DNA from: Trueperella abortisuis | Lineage (GTDB): Bacteria > Actinomycetota > Actinomycetes > Actinomycetales > Actinomycetaceae | DNA: 64,000 nt | Assembly (NCBI RefSeq): GCF_030811095.1 | Contig: NZ_JAUSQL010000001.1 | Coordinates: 2,170,001-2,234,000 of the forward strand | Direction of reading: 5' to 3' | In this document: piece after piece, positions 1 to 8,918 of the stretch | How positions within the stretch are numbered: position 1 is the stretch's first letter | Layout: each line of letters begins with the position of its first letter | Notes under the pieces: generated by a model | The model's input: the letters and a program-made list of their open reading frames with translations, nothing else | Told to the model about the DNA's origin: nothing | The model's database searches: none | Translations under genes and position numbers: made by a program

Positions 1-1
1 G

Positions 2-3000
2 GTCGGAGCGCTCGCTCTGACACCGCTCACCCCCTTGGCCGCTGCCGCCGACGACGCCGGCGCCCCCGCCAACACCCACGTCTCCTATTATTCCTTCGAT
101 GAATCCGCCACGAAGGATCAGTGGGGTAGCCGCGATGGCACCCCCACGGGCGACCTGCCGCTCGTCGAGGGCAAGGTCGGCAAGGCGGTAGAAATCAAGG
201 ACGGCGCCAAGATCACCTACCCGGCGCTCGACCTCCCCCACGACTGGTCCATCGGCTTTTGGGTGAAGGCGCCCACGGCCACAGGTCGTGCGTCGATCAT
301 CCAGTCCGCTGACGGCGTCCGCGCGGTCTCCCAGCGCCTCGCCGCGAATCGGGAGGACAAGATCGGCTTCCACGTGCTGCCGGGGGCGGGCGGGGTGCTG
401 ACCTACAATTACACCCTCGCCAACAACACGTGGACGCACATCACCGCCACCAATTCCTCCACGGAAGGCATCGCGCTCTACGTCAACGGCGAGCTCCTCG
501 AGCTGAAGAACTGGGGCATCAACAACCCCGTGGCCGTCCCCTCCGACATCCTGGGCGGCACCGGCTTCACCGGCGTCGTCGACGAGCTGAAGATCTACAA
601 CCGCGCGCTCACCGCTACGGAGGTGCGCGCCGAGATCGACGGCCTCGAACCGCAGGCACTCCCCACGCTCAAGGCGACGTTCGAGATCACCAACGCGGAC
701 GAGGCCCCATTCCAGGTCGGCGACGTGATCCAGTACAACCTCAACGTCACGAACGACACGGGCAAGACCCGCTCCTTTGAGGCCACCGACTCCAACCTTG
801 ATAACTGGTCGGGCTGTAAGTGGAACACCTTCGAGGCGGGCGCGACCAAGTCCTGCCCGTTCCCGAAGCACACCGTGACCGAAGCCGACGTCGCCAGCGG
901 CTCATTCACGCCGTCGATCACGTTCCAGGCCTACGCCAACACGGGATACACGGGCGCCACCACTGCCTTCGCCCCGTTCGAGGGGAGCCCGACGCAGGTC
1001 CTTCCCAAGCTGGCACGGATCTCCTCCTTCACGTTCACGGCCGGCACCGGCAAGGACAACTACCAGGTGGGCGATGAGCTGACGGCCACGCTCGTCGTGG
1101 ACAACGTCACCGACGCCCCCATCACGATCGCCGCCTCCGACGCCTGCACGGCCGATGTGCCCGCGGGCAAGAGCCACACCTGCGAGCTGCCCCACAAGGT
1201 GACCCGGGACGACCTCGAGCGCGGCGAGGCCCACGCCGACGTCGTCGTGAACGCGACCCAAGGTGACCGGACGAGCGTCGAGACCGCGCGCGCGACGACG
1301 CCGACGCCGACCGTCCGCCCGGCCGCAACCGGCTTCACCGCGCCTAACGCCGATCCGCGACTGGAGGCGAATCTGACCGACCTGCAGATCCTGGAGTCGA
1401 ACACGAGCGCCTACAACATCCGCATCCCCGCGATCGCGGTGGCCTCCAACGGCGACATCCTCGCCTCCTACGACCTGCGCCCCACCAACGGCGTCTGGCG
1501 CGGCGGCGACTCGCCCAACGAGAACTCGATCATGCAGCGCCGCTCCACCGACGGCGGGAAGACCTGGGGCCCGGCGACAGCCATCGCCGAAGGCAAGGTC
1601 GCCCCGGAAGGTCAGCGTTACGGCTGGTCGGACCCGTCCTACGTCGTCGACTACACGACGGGCGAGATCTTCAACTTCCACGTCGGCTCGTTGGACGCGG
1701 GTCTGCCGAACGGCCCGGGCTACCGCGTGGATGAGAACGGTAATGTGGATGAGACGTATCGCAAGACGATGAATTTCGCGCTCACGTCTTCCACCGATAA
1801 CGGTTACACGTGGTCCTCGCGCATCATCACGAACGAGGTGCTCGGGGCACGCGCGGCGCAGCTGGACGGCTGTTTCGCGACGTCGGGCGCTGGCATCCAG
1901 AAGATGCACGAGCCGCACAAGGGCCGCCTGCTGCAGCAGGCCGCGTGCCGCTTCAAGGGCGCGGGCTTCCGCGCGATCACGATCTACTCCGACGACCACG
2001 GCAAGACGTGGCACGGCGGCGAGTTCGCGTCGGCCACGGAGGGCCTGCGGGAAGGTCAGAGCTGGCAGTACGACGAGAACAAGGTCGTGGAGCTCTCCGA
2101 CGGCCGCCTCATGCTGAACTCCCGCGTGTCAGCGGGGACGGGCAAGGGTTATCGCATCGTGGCGACCTCCGACGACGGCGGCGTGACCTGGAAGGACGTC
2201 CACGTGGACAGGGCACTCGTGGACGCCACGAACAACGCCCAGATCATCCGCGCCTTCCCGACGGCCGCGCAGGGCACGTTGCGCTCGAAGGTGCTGCTGT
2301 TCTCCAACACGGAGTCCGGCCGCGCCAACGGCACTGTCAAGATGAGTTACGACGACGGCGCCACCTGGGCGATCTCCCGCCAGATTCGTGAGGGCGGGAC
2401 CGGCTACACGACGATGGCGGTCCAGCCCGACGGCTCGATCGGCCTGCTCATGGAGCCAGACACGTTCAACAAGATCGGCTACGTCAACTTCACGCTCAAG
2501 TATTTGACGAAGAAGCTTCCCTTCGAGCTGTCGCTGAATCCGATCGCGAACGTCAAGGGCGAGGACGGCACGCCGATCGCGCCCATCGCGCTGCGAGCCA
2601 CCGGCAATGACCCGGCACTGGCGGATAGCTACACCGTGGAGGGGTTGCCCGACGGTCTGAGCGTCAATCAGGAGACCGGCACCATCGAGGGCACACCCAA
2701 GGCGGGCAACACCGAGGAGCAGACCTTCACGGTCACGGCCACGATGAGCGAGGCCGACGACGGCACGGGCATTGCGCGCACGTCCTCGAAGACCTTTACG
2801 ATCACGCTGTCCCCGAAGCCAGTGGCGCCGGAGCCCGAGCCTGAGCCGGGGCAGTGTCAGGTGATGGATCGTCCGGTGTCGCCGGCGCGCGGGAGTGGCG
2901 TGTTGGGTGATGCTACGGGTGATCGTTTTGCTGACTTGTGGTCGGTAGATGAGTCTGGGGCTATCCATTTCTACGTCAACGATGGCACGGGTGGGTTCTA

Positions 3001-3652
3001 CCATAAGGGCATCGTGGGCTGCGCCGAGCGGCCGATCACACACATCAGCGCGATCCGGGACCTTGACGGCGACCTGCGCGCCGACCTCCTGGTGCGCTAC
3101 GACAACGGGGACCTGTACTACTTCCACTCGCGAGGTGATGGGTTCTTGACTAAGGGCGTTCAGGCGGGCCATGGCTGGAATGGTATGGACAATATTGTCT
3201 ATGCCGGCAAGCTTGGTGCCTCGAGCGCGGATTATGTGGTGGCCCGTGAGGTGGCTAGTGGTGACTTGTACCGTTACCAGGTCGGTGATGGTGGCTTGTT
3301 TGGGGGGACGAAGATTGGTCATGGCTGGTCGGCGATGACCACGATTTTGGCCCCGGGCCAGTTCGTGGGCAGCTCTTACAGTGACCTGGTGGCGATTGCG
3401 GCTGATGGTTCGATGTATGCCTATGCGGGTAGTGCTGATGGTGGGGTCTATGGTGTGGGCCAGATTGGTCATGGCTGGGATTCCTTCGTCCAGGCCACCA
3501 TCCCCGGTGACGTGGATGGCGATGGTCGCCTTGATCTGATCGGTATCCGCGAGGATGGGAAGATGTTTGCCTACAAGAACCAGACCAATGGCTGGTGGGG
3601 TGTTGCCCGCCAGGTCGGTCATGGCTGGCAGGCGATGGTTGCGATCAGTTAG
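2..3652 (+). CDS. Secreted exo-alpha-sialidase with C-terminal FG-GAP-like propeller (5' end outside window)
   Basis: Partial gene: the frame is open to the left edge and the first visible residues (VGALALTPLTPLAAAADD) look like the end of a signal peptide, so the true start lies upstream. Order of domains: LamG/concanavalin-like domain (about 60-640), two Ig-like repeats (about 670-950 and 1010-1280), six-bladed sialidase domain (about 1370-2510), a putative Ig domain (about 2570-2815), an acidic Pro linker, then a propeller-like module (2850-3652). Sialidase hallmarks are the RIP motif (YNIRIPAIA, near 1411) and five Asp boxes of S-x-D-x-G-x-T-W type near 1544, 1789, 1987, 2165 and 2345. 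The enzyme would release terminal sialic acid from host glycoconjugates. There is no LPxTG anchor, so retention, if any, would depend on the C-terminal module. That module is nearly identical to the one on the nuclease at 50413-54000. Confidence 0.93.
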   Translation, partial: VGALALTPLTPLAAAADDAGAPANTHVSYYSFDESATKDQWGSRDGTPTGDLPLVEGKVGKAVEIKDGAKITYPALDLPHDWSIGFWVKAPTATGRASIIQSADGVRAVSQRLAANREDKIGFHVLPGAGGVLTYNYTLANNTWTHITATNSSTEGIALYVNGELLELKNWGINNPVAVPSDILGGTGFTGVVDELKIYNRALTATEVRAEIDGLEPQALPTLKATFEITNADEAPFQVGDVIQYNLNVTNDTGKTRSFEATDSNLDNWSGCKWNTFEAGATKSCPFPKHTVTEADVASGSFTPSITFQAYANTGYTGATTAFAPFEGSPTQVLPKLARISSFTFTAGTGKDNYQVGDELTATLVVDNVTDAPITIAASDACTADVPAGKSHTCELPHKVTRDDLERGEAHADVVVNATQGDRTSVETARATTPTPTVRPAATGFTAPNADPRLEANLTDLQILESNTSAYNIRIPAIAVASNGDILASYDLRPTNGVWRGGDSPNENSIMQRRSTDGGKTWGPATAIAEGKVAPEGQRYGWSDPSYVVDYTTGEIFNFHVGSLDAGLPNGPGYRVDENGNVDETYRKTMNFALTSSTDNGYTWSSRIITNEVLGARAAQLDGCFATSGAGIQKMHEPHKGRLLQQAACRFKGAGFRAITIYSDDHGKTWHGGEFASATEGLREGQSWQYDENKVVELSDGRLMLNSRVSAGTGKGYRIVATSDDGGVTWKDVHVDRALVDATNNAQIIRAFPTAAQGTLRSKVLLFSNTESGRANGTVKMSYDDGATWAISRQIREGGTGYTTMAVQPDGSIGLLMEPDTFNKIGYVNFTLKYLTKKLPFELSLNPIANVKGEDGTPIAPIALRATGNDPALADSYTVEGLPDGLSVNQETGTIEGTPKAGNTEEQTFTVTATMSEADDGTGIARTSSKTFTITLSPKPVAPEPEPEPGQCQVMDRPVSPARGSGVLGDATGDRFADLWSVDESGAIHFYVNDGTGGFYHKGIVGCAERPITHISAIRDLDGDLRADLLVRYDNGDLYYFHSRGDGFLTKGVQAGHGWNGMDNIVYAGKLGASSADYVVAREVASGDLYRYQVGDGGLFGGTKIGHGWSAMTTILAPGQFVGSSYSDLVAIAADGSMYAYAGSADGGVYGVGQIGHGWDSFVQATIPGDVDGDGRLDLIGIREDGKMFAYKNQTNGWWGVARQVGHGWQAMVAIS

Positions 3653-3661
3653 CGCCCTAGT

Positions 3662-3687
3662 GGCAGGGCCCACGAATGGGCCCTGCC
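3662..3687 (+). terminator. Hairpin just after the sialidase stop codon
   Basis: Perfect 11-bp stem (ggcagggccca / tgggccctgcc) with a cgaa loop, nine bases after the stop codon. It has no T-tract. A copy with one mismatch follows the nuclease gene at 50378-50403. Likely transcription end or mRNA 3' stabiliser. Confidence 0.6.
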
Positions 3688-3702
3688 CGCCATGCTAGGT
3701 AC

Positions 3703-3732
3703 GTGTGGGCCCGGAGTTTTCCGGGCCCACAC
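3703..3732. terminator. Second hairpin downstream of sialidase
   Basis: Perfect 13-bp stem (gtgtgggcccgga / tccgggcccacac) with a gttt loop. The same hairpin is present in inverted position at 50333-50362 downstream of the nuclease gene. Its symmetry lets it act on either strand. Confidence 0.6.
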
Positions 3733-3753
3733 CCACACTCACCACCCGGCAGT

Positions 3754-3801
3754 GGGCCGGCGAACAACGAGCACGGCGGGCCGGCGGATAAGGAGCCCGG
3801 C
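3754..3801 (+). repeat. Two tandem 24-bp units
   Basis: Units at 3754-3777 and 3778-3801 (each starting gggccggcg and ending cggc). The inverted partner locus at 50239-50310 holds three units, so this looks like a variable-number tandem repeat. No gene is assigned to 3653-3878. Confidence 0.75.
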
Positions 3802-3878
3802 GAGCCGCCGGCACCGGGCCGGCGGCCGATATCTGCGCCTGCCCCGGCCAAGGCCCGCACCCCCGTACAATAGGCCTC

Positions 3879-5105
3879 ATGAACCGCGACATCACCCCCA
3901 TCATTTTCGGCTGGGACCTCGCCGATTACGCGATGGCCCGCCTCATTCATGAGAACACGGGGACTTCGCCGCGTCTCTACAGCCAGATTCACCGGGGATT
4001 CATTGACGACTCGAAGATCCTCGACCTGGTGATCACCGAGCCGCGCGCGATCACGAACCGCGACAAGTTCGCCCAGCTCCTGCTCGCCCTAGGCGAGGAA
4101 TTCCCCACCGAGCGCGTCGTGCCGCTCGTGAACACGGACGAGGACGTGCAACTGCTGAGCGGGCTTCGCCACCAGCTTCCGACGTCGTGGATCTTCCCCT
4201 ACGCGCCCGCAGAGGCGATCGCGATCGCCGACTCAAAGACGCGCCTGTCTCAGGTGGCCGCCAGCCTCGGCCTTGCCACGCCGCGCCAGACCCGCATCAG
4301 CACAGACTCCCCCAACTCCGCCTCCGACGCTCTCGATCAGCTCACCTTCCCCATCGTCCTTAAACCCGACGAGCGTTCCCAGCTCACCGTCTTCTTCACC
4401 CGCGGTCTTGCCAAGGTTCTGCCGTGCGACACGCTCGCCGAGGCCAACGCACACATCCGCCAGTGGCACGACGCCGGCGTCAGCACCTCCCTCACCGCTC
4501 AGGAGCTTATCCCGGGCGACGACACGACGCAGTGGGTGGTCAACGGCTACATCGACCGCCGCGGCGAGGTGACAGCGGTTGGCTCGGGGCGGGTGCTACT
4601 TGGCAACCACGAACCGAGCCTGCTTGGCAACGCCGGCATTATCCACGTGGTGCCCAACGACCAGCTCATGACCGACGGCGCCCGGCTCGCCACCGCCGTC
4701 GGCCTGCGTGGCTTCTTCTCCCTCGACGTCAAGATTGACCCGCGCACCGCCACCGCCTACTGGCTTGACCTCAACCCGCGCATCGGCCGTAATCACTACT
4801 ACCTCAAGGCCGGAGGCGTGGATGTGTGGCAGGCGTTTGTGGAGGATTACGACGACGCCCCGCGCCACATCCAGCGGATGACCGGTGAGGCCCTGTACCA
4901 CGTCCTGCCGCTGCGGATGCTCAAGGACTACCTGCCCCCGGAACTGTACGCGCAGGTCAAGCCGCTGAAGCGCACGGCGGTTGACCCGCTGAACTACCCC
5001 GCCGACCGCCACCCCCGCCGCACCCTGTTTCGGATCATCAACGCGCAGAACATGGCCCGCAAGACGCGGGCTCACTACCCCAAGCCGACGCACACCGGCT
5101 TCTAG
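3879..5105 (+). CDS. ATP-grasp carboxylate-amine ligase, candidate peptidoglycan cross-bridge D-amino-acid ligase
   Basis: Predicted soluble 408-residue ATP-grasp enzyme. An N-terminal pre-ATP domain (1-110) is followed by the ATP-binding domains; the segment DVKID...WLDLNPRIGRNHYYLKAGG (about residues 285-320) carries the acidic, Asn and Arg residues that bind Mg-ATP in this fold. The R-x-G-R-x-x-YY-x-x-x-AG pattern is like that of D-aspartate ligase (Aslfm) and related 'carboxylate-amine ligases'. It lies directly upstream of Fem-type transferases and MurJ, so I infer that it activates and adds a D-amino acid (D-Glu or D-Asp) to the peptidoglycan interpeptide bridge. Substrate is not readable from sequence. 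No clear Shine-Dalgarno; the ATG at 3879 gives a family-typical length. Alternative: another ATP-grasp ligase of unknown substrate. Confidence 0.8.
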   Translation: MNRDITPIIFGWDLADYAMARLIHENTGTSPRLYSQIHRGFIDDSKILDLVITEPRAITNRDKFAQLLLALGEEFPTERVVPLVNTDEDVQLLSGLRHQLPTSWIFPYAPAEAIAIADSKTRLSQVAASLGLATPRQTRISTDSPNSASDALDQLTFPIVLKPDERSQLTVFFTRGLAKVLPCDTLAEANAHIRQWHDAGVSTSLTAQELIPGDDTTQWVVNGYIDRRGEVTAVGSGRVLLGNHEPSLLGNAGIIHVVPNDQLMTDGARLATAVGLRGFFSLDVKIDPRTATAYWLDLNPRIGRNHYYLKAGGVDVWQAFVEDYDDAPRHIQRMTGEALYHVLPLRMLKDYLPPELYAQVKPLKRTAVDPLNYPADRHPRRTLFRIINAQNMARKTRAHYPKPTHTGF

Positions 5106-5188
5106 CCCCCGCACCGAAGCGCCTACGCCACCTGCCTGTTCCATCGCGTGCCCTCACGTAGACTGGTGGGCAGAAGAAACGAGGGATA

Positions 5189-6466
5189 ATGCGATTTGTT
5201 AGACTTCACGATGCCAGCTACGAGCGTTTCGCCGCGGACGCGGAGCGGATGTCCTTCACCCAGTTGCCCGGCTATGTGGCCACCCGCCGCGGGGAGGGAC
5301 AACGGGTGGAGGTGGTCGGCGTCGTCGACGGTAACCCAGAGCGGCTTCTCGCGGCGGCCGCGGTGGTCATGCAGCCGTGGCGGAAGTTCTTCTTCAAGGC
5401 GAACCTGATATTCGGCCCCACCTTCGCGGACTACTCCCCCGAAGCGGAGGAGGCATTCTACCGTGGCCTGGTCGGCTGGCTGAAGCGCACGCCGCGCGTC
5501 GTCGCCCTGCGCGTGGTCCCGATGGTGGTTCGAGCCCATTACGACGACGTCGAACGCGGCCCGGAGACCGAGCGAGCCAAGCGGGTCGACGCCTTGCTCG
5601 CCGAGCTAGGCGCGACCCACCTGGACAAGGACTTCAACGATTCGCCCGACATCCAGACGAGGTTCGTCTACGTCAAGGACATTGAGGGGATGGACTTGGC
5701 GCAGGTGACGAAGTCGGCGGGCCAGCAGGTGCGCACCGCCTTCAACCGCTGGGGTACAAACGGCGTGGAGGTCCGCTTCAATTCCCCCGAGGACATCGGC
5801 GTGCTGGGCGACATTCTCACCCACACCGCGGAGCGCACGGGCACCACCCCGCCCACCCGCTCCGAACTCAACTACTACAAGGACTTGGCACTCAAGCTAG
5901 GCCCGGAGGAGGCCTTCTTCCCCGTGGCCGTGCTCCGGCCCGCCGCCTACCTGGCCGAGATCGCGGCCGAACGCGAGCAGGTGGAGGCCAAGGTGGCTGA
6001 CTTCGCCGAGCGGGAGGCCGCGCTCGCGGCCGAGGGCAAGGTGCTGGGAAAGAAGCAGCGCAACCAGCTTAAGGAGCTCCGCTCCCGCCTCGAGGTGCTT
6101 GAGCGCCGCCAGGCGGAGACGCAGGCCGTGCGCGCCGAGCACGGTGAGGAGATCGTGCTCGCCGCCTCCTTCTTCATCCACTCCCCCCACGAGCTGACCT
6201 ACCTGGTTTCGGGCGCATACGCCCAGTTCAACGACTACTACGGCATCTACTTCATCCACCGCGCCATGTTCGAGTGGGCCACCCGCCACGACGTTCGGTG
6301 GTACAACTTCTTCGGCATGACCGGCGACTTCTCCGACGCGGCCTCAGACGCCGGCGTCGTGCACTTCAAGCGCCAGTTCAAGGGCGACGCGGAAGAGTAC
6401 GTGGGAACCTACGACATCCCGATTCGCCCGCTGTGCGCCAAACTCACGAATGCGGTGGACGAATGA
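5189..6466 (+). CDS. FemABX-type aminoacyl transferase (first of tandem pair)
   Basis: 425-residue member of the FemA/B/X (GNAT-fold) family, which uses aminoacyl-tRNA to add amino acids to the lipid II side chain. Visible hallmarks: a middle segment around residues 185-200 (QVRTAFNRWG), and a helical arm of about residues 265-310 rich in E/K/R (VEAKVADFAEREAAL..., KKQRNQLKELRSRLEVLERR) typical of FemA/FemX, then the second GNAT half with YLVSGAYAQFNDYYGIYFIH and the terminal HFKRQFKGDAEEYVGTYDIP. ATG at 5189 follows an acgaggga Shine-Dalgarno. It overlaps the next gene by 4 bases (ATGA), and that gene encodes a close paralogue of the same length. Likely adds one residue of the interpeptide bridge; which residue cannot be told. 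Confidence 0.9.
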   Translation: MRFVRLHDASYERFAADAERMSFTQLPGYVATRRGEGQRVEVVGVVDGNPERLLAAAAVVMQPWRKFFFKANLIFGPTFADYSPEAEEAFYRGLVGWLKRTPRVVALRVVPMVVRAHYDDVERGPETERAKRVDALLAELGATHLDKDFNDSPDIQTRFVYVKDIEGMDLAQVTKSAGQQVRTAFNRWGTNGVEVRFNSPEDIGVLGDILTHTAERTGTTPPTRSELNYYKDLALKLGPEEAFFPVAVLRPAAYLAEIAAEREQVEAKVADFAEREAALAAEGKVLGKKQRNQLKELRSRLEVLERRQAETQAVRAEHGEEIVLAASFFIHSPHELTYLVSGAYAQFNDYYGIYFIHRAMFEWATRHDVRWYNFFGMTGDFSDAASDAGVVHFKRQFKGDAEEYVGTYDIPIRPLCAKLTNAVDE

Positions 6467-7740
6467 AATTCACAACCATCCCGCAGGACATCTACGAGGA
6501 CTTCATCGGCCGCCAACCGCGCGTCATGTTCACCCAGATTCCCGCCTACAAGCGCACGCGCGAGGTTTCCGGGGCGAAGGTGGAGGTGGTCGGCGTCGTC
6601 GAGGAGACCACGGGCACAGTCTATGCAGTGGCGTTGGCCAGCTACCAGACCTGGTCGCGATTCTTCTACCGGATCAACGTCGTCTACGGGCCCGTGTTCG
6701 CCGCGGACGCTCCCGCCAGCGCCCGGCGCATGTTCTACACGGGCCTGAAAGCGCATGCGAAGCGCAACCCGCGCGTGATTTCCGTCCGCGTCACGCCCCC
6801 CGAATTCCGGCGCGTGTACGACGACGTCACCCCGGGTGACGAGCTCACTTCCGCCCGCGAGCTGGATGGGACGATCGCCGAACTGGGCGGGCACCGCGTC
6901 GTCGGCGACTTCGTCACCCGAGGCGACATTCCCATCACCTATTCCTACGTCAAGGACATCGGGGGGATGGACTTCCCGGCGATTCAGAAGTCGATGGGGC
7001 AGCAGGTACGCACCGCCTTCAACCGGTGGGGAACCAACGGCGTGGAGGTGCGCTTCGTGGGCCCCGACCAGATCGACATCCTCGGCCGAGTGCTCGAGCA
7101 CACGGCCGAGCGGACGCAGATGTCGGAGGTCTCCCCCGGGCAGCTCGCATACTACAAGCGACTCGTCGAACAGTTTGGGCCACAGAACGCATTCTTGCCG
7201 GTGGCCTTGCTGCACTGCAGGAATTACCTCGCCCAGATCGGCGACGAGCGGGCGCAGATCGAGGCGAAGGTGGCGGACCTGGTCGCGCGCCGCGGCGCGC
7301 TCGAGGCCGAGGGAAAGGCACTGGGCAAGAAGCAGAGGAACCAGCTCAAGGAGCTCGAGGAGCGCCTCGCGGTTCTCGCACGCCGCGAGGAAGAGACCCG
7401 AACGGTGCAGGCTAGCCACGGCGACGAGGTCGTACTTGCCGCCAGCCTGTTCGTCCGCTCACCCAACGAGTTGCTTTACCTGGTCTCGGGCGCATACGCC
7501 GAGTTCACCTCGTACTACGGCATCTACCTCATTCACCGCGCCATGTTCGAGTGGGCGGCCGAACACAACGTGACGTACTACAACTTCTACGGCATCTCCG
7601 GCGACTTTTCCCAGAGCGCCACCGACGCCGGGGTGTTGCATTTCAAACGCCAGTTCATCGGCAACGTGGAGGAATTCGTCGGCACCTACGATCTGCCGAT
7701 CCGGCCGCGCCTCGCAAAGGCTCTCAAGGCGCTGGATTGA
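6463..7740 (+). CDS. FemABX-type aminoacyl transferase (second of tandem pair)
   Basis: 425 residues, the same length as its upstream neighbour and clearly paralogous: both have MFTQIPAY/SFTQLPGY near the start, QQVRTAFNRWGTNGVEVRF in the middle, the E/K-rich helical arm (about 265-310, KKQRNQLKELEERL) and HFKRQFIGNVEEFVGTYDLP at the end. The start ATG overlaps the upstream stop as ATGA, indicating translational coupling; an in-frame open stretch upstream of it is only a shadow inside the first gene. As in staphylococcal FemA/FemB and pneumococcal MurM/MurN, duplication with divergence would allow successive residues of a bridge to be added by separate enzymes. Confidence 0.9.
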   Translation: MKFTTIPQDIYEDFIGRQPRVMFTQIPAYKRTREVSGAKVEVVGVVEETTGTVYAVALASYQTWSRFFYRINVVYGPVFAADAPASARRMFYTGLKAHAKRNPRVISVRVTPPEFRRVYDDVTPGDELTSARELDGTIAELGGHRVVGDFVTRGDIPITYSYVKDIGGMDFPAIQKSMGQQVRTAFNRWGTNGVEVRFVGPDQIDILGRVLEHTAERTQMSEVSPGQLAYYKRLVEQFGPQNAFLPVALLHCRNYLAQIGDERAQIEAKVADLVARRGALEAEGKALGKKQRNQLKELEERLAVLARREEETRTVQASHGDEVVLAASLFVRSPNELLYLVSGAYAEFTSYYGIYLIHRAMFEWAAEHNVTYYNFYGISGDFSQSATDAGVLHFKRQFIGNVEEFVGTYDLPIRPRLAKALKALD

Positions 7741-7788
7741 GATCGAGCGGGGTCTGGCCCGCGCCACGGCGGGCCACGCCCCGGCCGC

Positions 7789-8799
7789 CTATCGCTCCCG
7801 GCTGGCCCCGATCGCGGCGCGTGCGGTGAACGCGGCGTACTTGTCCTGGTCGAGCACCACGTCGATGTTGCCGATCCAGTACACGATGTTGTCCTCGGTG
7901 AACTTCTTCTTGAAGTGGGTCAGGGTATCGCTGTCGTCGTCGGAGAGGATGCCTCCCATGTCGTAGGTTTCGCACCCGGCCTCGACGGCGTGACGCACTT
8001 CCTCAAAATCGAGCTGGTAGGACTGGCCCTTCTGGAATTCGTGGGTGTCCCCGCCGTACATGGCGAAGGCCCGCTTGCCCTGGATGACCATGAGCGACGT
8101 CGAAATTGCGCGCCCCTCGAACATGGAAAAGCTCAGCCGGGTGGTGTCGGGGAAGGCCTCGTACAGGCGCTGGAAGTAACTCATCGGGCGGCTCGAGATG
8201 CCGTGGTGGTCGTTGGAGATGCGCACGATCTTGTAGAACTCGGGAATATCCTCGATCGTGCCCACGCGCGTGCTCACCCCGTATTTCTCACCTTTGCGGA
8301 TGTGCTTGCGGGTGTTCTTGGAGTAATCCATGAGGATCTGCTCGGCGCTGCGTCCGCGGATCTCGAGGACCACGTTCATCAGCGGCTGGCTGGACGAGTA
8401 CGGGTCGCGCGTGAAGGTGATGCCCTTGGCCGCGTAGGCGGCTTCCACCGCGTCGTCGCGGGCGAGGGCCGGGTCGACGCGCAGGAGGAAACCCCCGGCG
8501 GCACGGGCGTGGTCAGCGGCTTCGTTGACCATGGCGACGACGAGGTCGACGTCGCGGGGGTCGCAGACCGGGCCGCGGCTGGCGTAGAAGAATCGCCCGC
8601 CGATCTGGGCGTCGTCGACGGCGAGGACCTGCATGGCGGCGTCGATCTTGCCGTCGGTGCGATGGATGAAGTGGTAGGCGTCCCAATTGTTTTTCACGTG
8701 GGCCCAGCCACGTGTCTGGAAGATAGTGGCGTGTGGGGAGGAGTCCACGAACTCGTCGTACTCGGCGAGGAGGGATTCGTCGTCATGAGGGATCAACAT
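7789..8799 (-). CDS. FemABX-type aminoacyl transferase, short form without helical arm
   Basis: 336 residues, minus strand, convergent with the tandem pair. Fem features: TIFQTRGWAHVKNNWDAY near the start, YSKNTRKHIRKGEKYGV around residue 160, MYGGDTHEFQKGQSYQLDFE near 250 and THFKKKFTEDNIVYWIGNID near the end. It lacks the coiled-coil arm of the two upstream paralogues, so it belongs to a different subgroup (FemX/MurM-like proteins of actinobacteria). The ATG has an aaggtgg Shine-Dalgarno seven bases upstream. Probably a third cross-bridge transferase; peptidyltransferase specificity is unknown. Confidence 0.87.
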   Translation of the reverse strand: MLIPHDDESLLAEYDEFVDSSPHATIFQTRGWAHVKNNWDAYHFIHRTDGKIDAAMQVLAVDDAQIGGRFFYASRGPVCDPRDVDLVVAMVNEAADHARAAGGFLLRVDPALARDDAVEAAYAAKGITFTRDPYSSSQPLMNVVLEIRGRSAEQILMDYSKNTRKHIRKGEKYGVSTRVGTIEDIPEFYKIVRISNDHHGISSRPMSYFQRLYEAFPDTTRLSFSMFEGRAISTSLMVIQGKRAFAMYGGDTHEFQKGQSYQLDFEEVRHAVEAGCETYDMGGILSDDDSDTLTHFKKKFTEDNIVYWIGNIDVVLDQDKYAAFTARAAIGASRER

Positions 8800-8918
8800 T
8801 CTTCCACCTTACGGGAGAACGCTGGCGGCGCGCAGTGTCCTGCGCCAGTGTCGCGCAGACTTGTCGGAGCGCCTGCTTTAGAATGGGTGCGTTTACGTCG
8901 TCCAGCGTTGAGGGGCCA

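Larger units (their letters stand above)
2828..3803 (+). repeat. Left arm of a ~1-kb inverted repeat (partner 50238-51237)
   Basis: This stretch covers the last ~825 bases of the sialidase gene, its two hairpins and a 24-bp tandem repeat. Read as reverse complement, 50238-51237 matches it nearly base for base. Within the coding part positions pair as p and 54065-p with no net indel. The arms are 976 and 1000 bp, and the 24-base difference is one extra tandem unit in the right arm. One patch (3461-3531) differs strongly; the other segments I compared were identical in the coding part and had only a few substitutions after the stop codon. Confidence 0.9.

Noticed and set aside
3676..3873. Small open frame with an octapeptide repeat (GGPADNEP-like) conserved in both inverted arms
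   Set aside because: Starts inside a terminator hairpin with no ribosome site; the frame stays open because the repeat unit is 24 bases. Conservation is explained by the arm identity.
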